A stretch of 64,000 nucleotides of DNA, from positions 31,812,644 through 31,876,643 of the forward strand of contig CM055875.1 in NCBI GenBank assembly GCA_029582165.1, in the 5' to 3' direction. The stretch is from Portulaca oleracea. Its lineage: Eukaryota > Streptophyta > Magnoliopsida > Caryophyllales > Portulacaceae. The number at the start of each line of letters is the position of its first letter. Positions within the stretch are counted from its first letter, which is position 1. Positions 55,190 to 64,000 of this stretch are shown here, piece after piece. A program made the translations under genes and the position numbers. The notes below the pieces were generated by a model. That model did not search any database. It saw nothing but the letters and a program-made list of their open reading frames with translations, and was not told where the DNA came from.

Positions 55190-55471
55190 ATGCCTCATTT
55201 TTCTGCAAGGTATTGTTGCTAATGCTACTTACTAGTTACTACCCATTCTATCTGATTTTCGCTTCAATGCTGTGTATTTTCTCATATAGATTGGGTTTTC
55301 ACTGTTGGGTCTGTGATTGATTGATTGATTGTTTATTTGTGGGTTCTGATTTCTGGGTAAAATTTGACCTGATTTCCATCTGTTTTTTGTATTCTTTCGG
55401 GTGAATGAAATAGGTTTGTGCGTCAGAGTGAACTCGAATTGAAGAAGTATTGGGGTTTTGTGGATTCATAA
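55190..55471 (+). other. Spliced upstream ORF and 5' UTR intron of the bZIP gene
   Basis: Likely 5' UTR intron 55210-55413 (AAG/GTATTG donor, ATAG acceptor). Joining its flanks gives a 25-codon upstream ORF from ATG 55190 to TAA 55469-55471, beginning MPHFSARFVRQSELELKKYW. If the intron is retained the same ATG gives only 10 codons. The main ATG lies 95 nt beyond the uORF stop. Splicing is predicted from sequence, not proven. Confidence 0.5.
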
Positions 55472-55565
55472 ATAAGCTTGGAAAATTGTTGCGGTGTTTG
55501 AGGAGAATTTTCTGGGGTGACTCAATTCTTTGTTGAATTGAATTGAATTGAATAAAGAAACAAAA

Positions 55566-57910
55566 ATGGGGGATAGAGAAAGGGGGAACATCGATATGAT
55601 GCATAGACTCCAAAACCCATTTGGAATTGGAGGGGGTGCACCTTCTTCTTCAATACCTAGACAGCAACTCTTAGGAAACAACAACCACCTCGACGTTTCT
55701 CACTTGAACATGTCCCAAATTAGGGCCCCTTTTCGCCAAAACATGCAAAATTTCGGGACTGAAAATGGGAAAAGATCAGGAATCCCACCATCTCACCCTT
55801 CTTCAATCCCACCCATTTCACCCTATTCACAAATCCCTGTAACCCGACCCGGGAACCAGCAATCGGGTCACCAGAATTTCGCCCGTGGTCCGACCCATTC
55901 GAGGTCGTTATCGCAGCCTCCGTTTTTCCTTAGTGATTCGTTGCCCCCATTGAGCCCTTCACCTTACCAGAACTCCACCTCCCCCACAAGTTCTGCTGAA
56001 AATGGTAATTCCTCCAATGGGTCATCTTCATTGCATATCACTGAGGGTCTTCCTCCTAGGAAAGTGCATAGGCGATCGATCAGCGATATCCCGTTCGGGT
56101 TTGACAGTATAATGCAATCGGGTCATGGTAGTTTGGAGAGGACATTGTCTGGTGGAGAGTTCCCTGGGTCGTCTAAGGCCAATCAGAGTGTTAAGAAAGA
56201 GATGAGCACCGGTGAAGGTGAAGTTGGGGATGATCTTCTTTCGGCATACATGAATTTGGACAATATCGACGCTCTTAACTCGTCTGGGACCGATGACAAG
56301 AATGAGAACCGAGATGATATGGACAGCAGTAGGGCGAGCGGGTCGAAGACGAATGGATGTGAGAGCAGTGACAACGAAGCGGAGAGCAGTGTGAATGAGA
56401 GTGGTGGAAGCAGTGGAGGACTTAAGAGGAGTGCTCCAACAACAACAACCACAGCTAGGCACTACAGAAGTGTTTCTATGGATAGCTTTATCGGGAACAT
56501 GAGCTTTGGCGATGAATCTCCTAAGATGCCACCTTCTCCAAGCACAGGAGTGGCTCAACTGTCCCTCAAGGATCCTAGTAATGGGGGGAATGTCAATGGG
56601 TTCAGCTTGGAGTTTGGTAACGGGGAGTTTACCGGGGCTGAATTGAAGAAGATTATGGCTAATGAGAAGTTGGCAGAGATTGCATTGGCCGACCCCAAAC
56701 GGGCTAAAAGGTAGTTTACTGATATTGGTTATCTCATCTCATGTATCACCAAGTTTGTTCTGTCAGATTCGCTTTTGTAATTGTGCTCTTTGTTCACTCT
56801 CAGGATCTTAGCCAATCGTCAGTCAGCAGCTCGCTCAAAGGAAAGGAAGATGAGATATATATCAGAATTGGAACACAAGGTGCAGACGTTGCAAAATGAA
56901 GCCACTACATTATCCGCGCAACTTACCCTATTGCAGGTGTGTAATTCCTGTCTTGTCAAGAAGTGCCGTCTCAAGAGCATTGTTTTTATTCATCTAACAG
57001 GTTACTTTATGTATGAGCAGAGAGATTCTGCGGGACTTAACAGCCAAAACAATGAGTTGAAGTTCCGTCTACAAGCAACGGAACAACAAGCCCAACTTCG
57101 AGATGGTATGTATGCTTTGTGCTTGGTGGGATGATTCATGAAAAATGCATTTTGAGCAGCTGATTGGGGTTTGGGAGTGATATTGACTTGTCATTCTTTA
57201 TTTGATTTTGCATTCTAGTAGCTTCTGAATCTTTCTACCTGTGTCATGTTTTTTGGCCTTGGATTTACGGCTATTTTTTTTTACCATTTTCCTTAGATGA
57301 CCGTTGGGTTCTATGATTTATTCGAGTGTGGCAGTTTAAAGATAATAGTCTCTGTGAGAACAACATGAGCAGTCTCAAAGAAATAATGAAAGAAAGCATG
57401 CATATATGTATTGGAAGGAATTAGAGGGCTCGGAAGGAACGAAAGAAAGGTTTAGCTGTGATTTGTCGTCTCAATTTTAGTTGGATGTTGCTGGTAGTTT
57501 TGCTTGTATTGTTGGTGGGTAGCAGGTTATGTTTCAGTGGCTGGTTTGTTGAAGGCTGTTCTCTGTCTTTTGGCATTTGGGTTTTCCCAATCGAAAAAAA
57601 AAGTGTGCATACATGTAGCCGTTTTCGACTTACTTATCAAGCTCCGAACTTACTAATTGACATGGACTTGACATTTCCACGTTCTTTTTCTTTCACAGCG
57701 TTGAATGAAGCATTAACAGCAGAAATACGGCGCTTAAAGATAGCAACTGGGGAGCTGACCCCTGATGCAGTGTCGAAGTCGTTTGGGCAGCAACTTTACA
57801 TCAATCCTCAGGCGCAAATGTTCCAGCAGCAGCAGCAATCCAACCAAAATAACGAGAACCAAACACAACCGGCCGCACCTGCTCAGGAGCAATCAAAGCC
57901 CAAAGACTAA
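55566..57910 (+). CDS. Group I bZIP transcription factor (bZIP29/bZIP30/bZIP69, RF2-like)
   Basis: Nuclear DNA-binding regulator. Four coding exons: 55566-56710, 56804-56936, 57021-57105 and 57699-57910. They splice in frame to 524 codons, all introns GT/AG. The ATG at 55566 ([16 protein letters not shown]) matches the MGD start usual in this clade. A long Ser/Pro-rich N-terminus contains [12 protein letters not shown] (residues about 165-178) and [11 protein letters not shown] (about 298-308), both of the HxRxxS type that binds 14-3-3 proteins in VIP1/RF2-like factors. The basic region spans residues 382-397 ([15 protein letters not shown]); at the usual N-x7-R site it has Lys 394, typical of group I. 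Leucines at 404, 411, 418, 425, 432 and 439 form the zipper. A Gln-rich tail ends SKPKD. No breaks; it is the only intact host gene here. Family members act in cell division and development or osmotic response; the role of this copy is inferred. Confidence 0.95.
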
Positions 57911-59690
57911 AGCTTTTGGTGTGATTACAACCAACAAAATCAACACAATGAAGGTTCTTTTACCTTGATCGGTTCCTGTCGGAAAGCCCATCATGCCAGC
58001 TCCCTATTCATACAGTTGTTTTCTTCTTCTTTTTATTTTTTTTTATTTTTTTATTGTTATAGTTATACACCCACAGGAAAAATGGAAGCTTTTGCAAAAA
58101 TCAGCTGTAGATTTGTTTTGCTTATACTTGCTAAATTATACCCTTTATTACTCTCTTGTTAGTTCATTGTATTCAAATCCTTCAAAATTGTTCAAACAAG
58201 CCCATCTGCCTTCACAGACAACCAAGTACTCAGGTAGTTCCACCCCCCCCCCCCCCACCAAACACCACTCTCCCCCTTCTCCAACCAAAAAAAAAAAAAA
58301 AAAAAAAACCCTCTTTCCACAACATCATTTTTGGTGGTTTGGTTTCATAAGGCTTTATATGTTGTACTCTCAAAAAGAAAAATGCCAAGAGGATTAGTTT
58401 AGCACCTTATCATTTTTTTTACAACAGTAATAATCCAATACGTTGCGTCTCCTATCTTAGTGATACACTAACCCAATGGCATAACAAATGGGGTGGGAAA
58501 TGTTTCCTTTTTCTTTTTTGTGCCTTTCGCATCCAATTAAAGTTATTAATTTGGAAAATTGGATTCTAATAACTCATACCTTCAAGTTTTGTACGTGAAT
58601 GGTTCTTACTGTGCTTTTGTATTTTGATGAGCCAAAAAAAATGTACTTTAGTGTTACCAAGGCCTCGGGTTTTTTTTTTTTTTATCAAGTTAAGTTCATG
58701 TTAGGTTAGTTAAGCTAGGATAGGATAGGAAAGGATATGATATGTTTGAGTTAAGTTAGTTGTTGGGTGAAAATATTTTATTAGTAAAACTTTAATATTT
58801 TGAAGAAAATAAATGAAAAAGTTATAAGTGTTAGAAAAAGTGGATAGATTTAAGATTAAAATAATATTATTTGAATTTTTTTATTTAAAAAATTCTTTTT
58901 GGTTTTGGTGTTTTTTAGAGAGTCGGGTTAGGTTAGTCTATGTAAAGATAAACTAAGTTACGTAGGTTAGTTAGGTTTAACCCAACTAAAGAACAAGGCT
59001 TAAATCTACCTCTACTTTTTTCTCATTCTTGCCCTTACTGTTTCTTTTTTATTTTTTATTCATGTTCCAAGAAAAGTTATGAAGTGTAGTTACTAAAAGA
59101 ATTTTTAAACTATTTTTTTCGAAATTTGAGCAATTATTATGATTTTTTTAAGGAATAAAAGTGAAAAAAATTGTAAAAAATCAAAAACAAATCGAAAAAC
59201 ATTGAGACAAACATTTTAAACTCATTAAAAATTGTGGTAAAATTTGTGCTAAGTTTTGAATCAAATGCTAGTCAAAATCTACAATATTTAGGGTATACAC
59301 TCGGTGGTGTCACCGGAATATAATTTTTACTTTTTTTTTGAAACATTAGAATACCAAAACAAAGTAGATATTATTGGCATACAAAAATTAAAAATATGGA
59401 TTAAAAGAATCTAATTTTCTTATCAATTTTTATGAACATTTAAGAAAAATTGTTCATTTTTTAGAAGCTCTCAAATGATAATGAATATGTTTTTAAAGTT
59501 AATATAGAAAATATAAAATATCCCGTATGGGATATGGGGGCCCTACCTTTGGATTGCCTCTATGTCTAGAGGTGGTTGCCTCTACATCTAAAGGTTGATA
59601 CGTTGAAGTGAAATATGTTTTGTATGTTGATGGCCTCCATTCTTGGCGTTCTTTTTCAATTTTCTAGGGGCATAGATACATGAGATGGAC
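57911..59690. other. 3' UTR of the bZIP gene and following intergenic DNA
   Basis: 3' UTR from 57911; the end is not determined. A poly-C run (about 58243-58256) and a poly-A run (about 58289-58308) follow. 58690-59000 has repeated GTTAGGTTAGT-like words. No gene recognised. Confidence 0.55.
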
Positions 59691-60623
59691 ATTAAGATTT
59701 GGTGAATTCTTTCTTGGTTCGTTCAAAGGTCGGTGCTAGGAATAAGAGAAGAGAAAAGGCAGTGTTGAAATCTAAATGGAGGCTGGTTTTGGATGCGTCT
59801 TGGAAGGCTAAATCGACATCTTTTGAAACTTCGCGGAAGTTGAAGGTCATTGAGGATGCTGGAGCGGCGATTGATCGCAAGCAGACTCTGGTGGAAAAAG
59901 TTTGTGGGCTAAAGGTTATTCCATCCAAAAAGAAGTGATTGTTTTTTCTTTCTTTGGATGGTTTTCCAGATGTAGTTAGGTGCTTTTTCAGGTCCTCAAA
60001 GTAGTAGCTTTCTGCTTTTGCTGTTTGTTTTGGTGTTTTGACTCTGCTGTTTTTACTGTTTTGTTATATATTTTGTAGCGTCTTTTATACTTTATAGCAT
60101 GTTGGCTTCTAATGATAAAAAAAAAAGTTATGTATTAAACCTTGTTCTTATGGTTTGCTTAGCTTTTGAAAATCTTGTTCTCCCCAATGCAAGTCTTGAT
60201 TTTCAACTACGTGCACATCTTGGAATTGAATTGTCAAAACAAGATCTTTTTTTCTTGTCCTTTAAATTGTTAGTTCATTTATTTATTTATTTATTTATTT
60301 TTATAATGGGTAATAGTCCAATACGTCGGACACCTGCCATGCAATATACTAAGGCAAATCCCAATGGACTCAAAATTATTAGTTTGTGCTTTATACCTTA
60401 TGCTCTATTATCCTTTATTGGAGGTCTTCTGAGCTTATTAAGTTATTTAACTTATTTTCTTTGAAAGATGTTTTTTTAAACAAGGATATTGATTTACTTT
60501 TTTTGGTAGATCTATTATTAACAAAATATAACCACCTATAAAGGTAATAGATTGAAGTAACTAATTGGAAATTACGTAGATTTTTACTGAGATTGCTCTA
60601 TAGATATGAAAACAATCTTCTTA
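59691..60623. other. Intergenic, one unrecognised short ORF
   Basis: 59699-59938 on plus is a 79-codon, Lys/Arg-rich frame (MVNSFLVRSKVGARNKRREK) without a recognised domain, possibly a degraded coding exon. (TTTA)n at about 60278-60302. Nothing else. Confidence 0.35.
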
Positions 60624-60875
60624 GGCCCTATTCTTTTCAGCGGTATTTTGCGGTGTGGTGCGGTGGAATTGTGATGGGGTGTGGTGGAATTGTGGTAGGT
60701 TATTGGTATGTGGGGTAGGTGAGGAGAGAGAATGTAAAAAGTATAGGAGAAAAGTGAAGAGAGAGAAGAGTGAGGAGAGAGAAAAGTAATGATTTGTGGC
60801 AAACTGCAGTGAGTTGTGGCAAACTGCGGTGAGGTGTGATACCGCAGTTTGTCAACCGCAGTATAGAACAGGGCC
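60624..60875. mobile_element. Tourist-type (PIF/Harbinger) MITE
   Basis: Terminal inverted repeats GGCCCTATTCT and AGAACAGGGCC, flanked by TTA on both sides (60621-60623 and 60876-60878). 252 bp, non-coding. TTA duplication and GGCCCTGTTC-type ends are hallmarks of Tourist MITEs. Confidence 0.85.
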
Positions 60876-60953
60876 TTAGAAATGAACTTTTATAAGTGCT
60901 GTAATTTTTATGTAAATAAAATTCACACTATAGATGTAATTTACCATAGTAGT

Positions 60954-61166
60954 ACCTTCATCTCAAAATATTTGTTTATTTGACTAAATTTTGACTGTTG
61001 ATCATTCACCAATTGCAATTAGTTATAATATGAAACTATCACCATTAGAAAAGTACCTAACCAAAAATTTACAATGACGGTAATTCCATATTGTAGCTCA
61101 TTTGTAATTTGTGATTAATCACCTGTCAAAATTTAGTCAAATGAATAAATATTTTGAGATGAAGTC
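60954..61166. mobile_element. Stowaway-like MITE
   Basis: Inverted ends CCTTCATCTCAAAATATTT and its inverse near 61147-61164, with further arm homology (TTTGACTAAATTTTGAC). About 213 bp. TA precedes the left end; the right flank is degraded. Confidence 0.7.
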
Positions 61167-61169
61167 AGT

Positions 61170-61815
61170 TCTTGCCAAGGGTCTCATATTTTCCAAGGGT
61201 CTCATATTTTCCATCTGCTTCGATATGCAAATGCAAATTATAGTCAATGGTTCTTTATTAGGGTATGACTGAATTAAAGAGTTAAAGGGTAAGAAGTTGA
61301 TAAACATCTTGTAGAATTAAAGTTATAAGCCAAATTTGGAGCTAGCACTGCTATAAATATCAGTTCTACACATCAATTTTCATATCTTACACAAACTATT
61401 GGAAATCTACTTTCTTTTTCAAATAACCCAACTAAACACTTTACTCAAGATTCCTTTTTCTTTTTTCTTTCCATCTTGTGCTTCTTCATAAATTGAACAT
61501 TCAAATTAAAGTCAACAAAAAAAAATCTAGAATTATCTAATTAGAAAGTAGAAACATACCCAGAACCACTATTTATGATCAATAATTGATAGGCTCCAAG
61601 TCCAAGCACAATGTGTTATAGCCATCAAATGTCATCTCACAAAGACTTGTTCAACCTATTAATTTGGACAATAGTCGGTGAATCAATTATTTTGGAAATT
61701 GTGATTAATTTAATAAACTACGAAAATGATTTGAAGAAAATCTATGTATTGAAATATCTAGGGAGCGGGCCATAGTGAATAATGAATCGAATTGAATCTC
61801 AATCGTGAAATTACA
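61170..61815. other. Intergenic, no feature recognised
   Basis: AT-rich. A short direct repeat, TTCCAAGGGTCTCATATTTT-like, near 61186 and 61198. Nothing else supportable. Confidence 0.5.
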
Positions 61816-61816
61816 A

Positions 61817-62162
61817 AAAATTACTCGGAGGTACCCTAATATTGGGGAAAATTATTTTTTGGTATCCTAACTTTTCAAAACTAATTTTGAGATACCCTTA
61901 TTTTTTGGGTTAGTAATTATTTGGTGTTTTTTCGACCATTAATTTTATTAAGTGACCGAAATACCCTCATTTTTCTTCTTCAAGGGTATTTCTTCAAGAA
62001 GGGAAGAATAAGGGCATTTTGGTCACTTAATAAAATTAATGGTCGGAAAAAGCACCAAATAATTATTAACACAAAAAGTAACGGTACCTCAAAATTAGTT
62101 TTAAAAAATTGGGGTATCAGAAAAACATTTCACTAAAAGTTAGGATATCTCAGAGTAATTTG
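61817..62162. mobile_element. Foldback MITE with arms of about 170 bp
   Basis: Nearly the whole 346 bp is one inverted repeat centred near 61990. AAATTACTC opens and GAGTAATTT closes it, and GACCATTAATTTTATTAAG pairs with CTTAATAAAATTAATGGTC. Non-coding. No confident target duplication seen. Confidence 0.85.
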
Positions 62163-62685
62163 TTTGGTGTTGGTTGATTCAGGAATCAACAATTAAATTT
62201 TCAACTTTCAATTGGAGTCAAATTAAATTGCTCTAACATCAGTTATTTTCAAGGGTATTTTAATTTACTCGGGTTACGATATAAGACTATCGTTATTGGT
62301 GAGTACCCCATCCTAGGTGGTATAGCATGTGGAGAAGAGAGAAGAAAGGAAAAAAAAAGAGGAAAAATGAAAAGGATGAGAGAGAAGGGGTGTTAGGGTA
62401 CTCCTTGGAGTACCTCTACTTTAGAGTAGTAGCAGCGCGACACATTAATGTTGGAACTCTGACAGAATTCCTTGGATTCTTCCACACCCAAGAACAGTTT
62501 TGGGATGAAACTTCATCCAAGAACTCTGTACAGTTTCATTACAAAGATCCCTTTATTATTTTTTTATTCAATTTTAAACTTTAAAAAAAAAAAGAGAGAA
62601 AAGATTACAATATTGTTTTTAAAATTCAACCGTTGTTGCTATTGCTATTTCAATCAATTTAGCTGATGCTGCTGTTTTTCATCAA
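62163..62685. other. Intergenic, no feature recognised
   Basis: Purine-rich stretch at 62327-62400. Nothing supportable. Confidence 0.5.
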
Positions 62686-62690
62686 TTAAT

Positions 62691-63333
62691 TGTTGGGTGT
62701 GAAGACCAATTTGTTGGGAGTGGAGACCAAAATAGGAGAAGAGGAGAAAGAAAAGGGAGGAAGAAGGAGAGCACCAACAGCGTCACAAGAGACGCTACCA
62801 TCGTCTCCATCGCGCCTCCGAAGATCAGGTGCTGCCAGCGCCGATATCGACGCTACCAGCGTCTCTACCCGTGGCTTCAAGTTAGGGCACACCGCTAGCG
62901 TGTTTCTTCCCCCCACTAGCGTCCATGTTGGGCCAACTCGTGTTTCAAGCCCAAGTCGTGTGACGACTATTTTAATTAGGTTATTGTTAATTTGTAATCT
63001 AGTTTCTCCCTTGTGCTACTAGTATATATAGGGGTCTTGTTCTCCTTGATATATACAACTTAGCAATTGAGAGTATTTCATCTTATACCACAAGAGATTG
63101 ACCTGTAATCTCAACTGTGAGTGTTGAATTCTCATGTTGTAACTCTAGGAAGGCTGTGAGAGATTGTGGAGGTCTGGGAATCTCTGAAACATCGTTGTAA
63201 TCCTCTGATAGTGCATCGTTCGTGGTTTTTTCCCGGTTTGGGTTTTTCCACGTTAATTCTTTGTGTCGAATCTTTATTTATTTTTCGCCCTATTTATTGT
63301 TTGTCTGCTAACCACGCCCTGAGAATCCTAACA
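62691..63333 (+). mobile_element. Copia-type solo LTR
   Basis: TGTTGGGTGTGAAGACC to CCTAACA, 643 bp, with a perfect 5-bp duplication TTAAT at 62686-62690 and 63334-63338. TATA box GTATATATAGGGG near 63025. The R-U5 phrases CCCGGTTTGGGTTTTTCCAC and TTTTTCGCCCTATTTATTG are typical of Tork/Tnt1-like copia LTRs. Dyads upstream of the TATA box: GAGACG/CGTCTC (62789-62807), GGTGCT/AGCGCC (62828-62842, one G-T pair), GACGCT/AGCGTC (62849-62863) and a near-palindrome around GCTAGC (62889-62903). Confidence 0.93.
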
Positions 63334-63338
63334 TTAAT

Positions 63339-64000
63339 TCTACCGTTGCTTTTGATCCAATGTTCATTTGCAAATGGTAAAAAAATTCTAACCGTTGCTT
63401 TGTATTTTTTTTATTTTGAAAAAAAATTAGTCTATAAATATGGGATGAGTTTCTCATTTTACAATTGCACTTTCCATTAGAATTGTAAATAGTTGTAATT
63501 TTTATATTTTACAAGTTTAGTTTTATATATCATTATATATAAATATTATGATAATTATGTTTGTATTTGTGTAGGTACTTGGAATATTCAACCAAAAAGT
63601 GAAGTGAAGTGAAGTGATTTGTATGTAATTATTGCTTATTTTGTTAATTTTGTGTCTATAAACATGACTTTATCTATAAATCTATATAATTATTATATTA
63701 GAAAGTAGATACATGAACTAATTAGTGTAATTGTGTTTTTGTTTGACTACTTGATGTGTTAGAGTATAACTTGGTTTAATTTTTTAATTATGGTTGACTA
63801 TAAATGATATTATGTTGGTGTATATCATAAAATAATGTTAAATATCTTATATTAGTGTAATTGTGTTTTTGTTTGATTAAAGTTATCACAGGTGACATGG
63901 ATATTTGTGATTAGATATAGTGAGTTAAATAACTATTGTTACTTGCTTAATTCTAATATGTGAATATCAATAATTTATTGGTAAAAGTTGATTGCATTAT
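63339..64000. other. Intergenic, no feature recognised
   Basis: Very AT-rich. The phrase TTAGTGTAATTGTGTTTTTG occurs twice (63722 and 63853). No gene seen. Confidence 0.5.

Noticed and set aside
55548..55565. Upstream start for the bZIP in the same frame
   Set aside because: The codon at 55548 is TTG; the first ATG is at 55566 and matches the MGD start of the family.
57458..57698. Continuation of bZIP coding sequence upstream of the last exon
   Set aside because: This is intron 3; the splice acceptor at 57697-57698 joins exon 3 in frame to give the expected [11 protein letters not shown].
58243..58308. Poly-C and poly-A runs as a retroposed mRNA tail
   Set aside because: They lie in or after the bZIP 3' UTR without a coding body or target duplication; simple homopolymers.

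Overview
This window looks like intergenic DNA from a large, repeat-rich flowering-plant nuclear genome, almost certainly a eudicot. It is AT-rich and has spliced genes with plant-type GT/AG introns. One host gene is clearly intact: a group I bZIP transcription factor (55566-57910, four coding exons, 524 aa). Nearly everything else is transposable-element DNA, much of it nested. The MULE proteins (PB1-like N-terminus, a GRF zinc-finger partner, a plant-mobile-domain-like fragment) fit what I associate with Caryophyllales, but that placement is inference.

Layout. (1) 936-11699 is a minus-strand LTR retrotransposon of Tat/Ogre type (TSD GCGGG, LTRs of about 1.6 kb, a gag remnant, no pol), inserted in an older unclassified repeat (1-935 and 11705-12600). 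(2) About 12611-34400 is a decayed Mutator-like element (MULE-2) with a FAR1-like coding scrap. It is split by a minus-strand LTR element with no coding capacity (13781-31391, TSD CAACT). That element was itself invaded by an MuDR-organised MULE (MULE-1, 15109-23105, TSD TTGTTGTAA), a hAT transposon (26875-30280, TSD TACCTTTG) and a MITE (25923-26440). (3) 34450-39706 is another long-armed foldback element (MULE-3). (4) 40297-42714 holds an orphan MULE-1-like terminus and noncoding retroelement DNA. (5) 42724-45888 is MULE-4 (TSD CAAATGAGG) carrying a host-like gene fragment. (6) 45898-53200 holds a Helitron candidate, a LINE remnant, a solo Tat-type LTR, a SINE-like unit and a 271-bp duplication. 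(7) 53200-58400 is the bZIP gene with its leader. (8) 58400-64000 has three MITEs and a copia-type solo LTR (62691-63333, TSD TTAAT).

The most striking signal is not a gene. At least five unrelated LTR families here carry clusters of short interrupted palindromes (arms of 5-9 bp, spacers of mostly 2-4 bp), usually just upstream of the presumed LTR TATA box. The word differs by family (ATACC/GGTAT, CATGCC/GGCATG, GTCAC/GTGAC, AACACG/CGTGTT, GCTCG/CGAGC, GACGCT/AGCGTC), but dyad symmetry is kept, in places by paired base changes in both arms. Copy number differs between the two LTRs of single insertions. A parallel pattern is seen in the MULEs: each is filled with its own degenerate short word, which tends to flip strand near the middle. 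All calls come from reading the sequence; no database search was possible.
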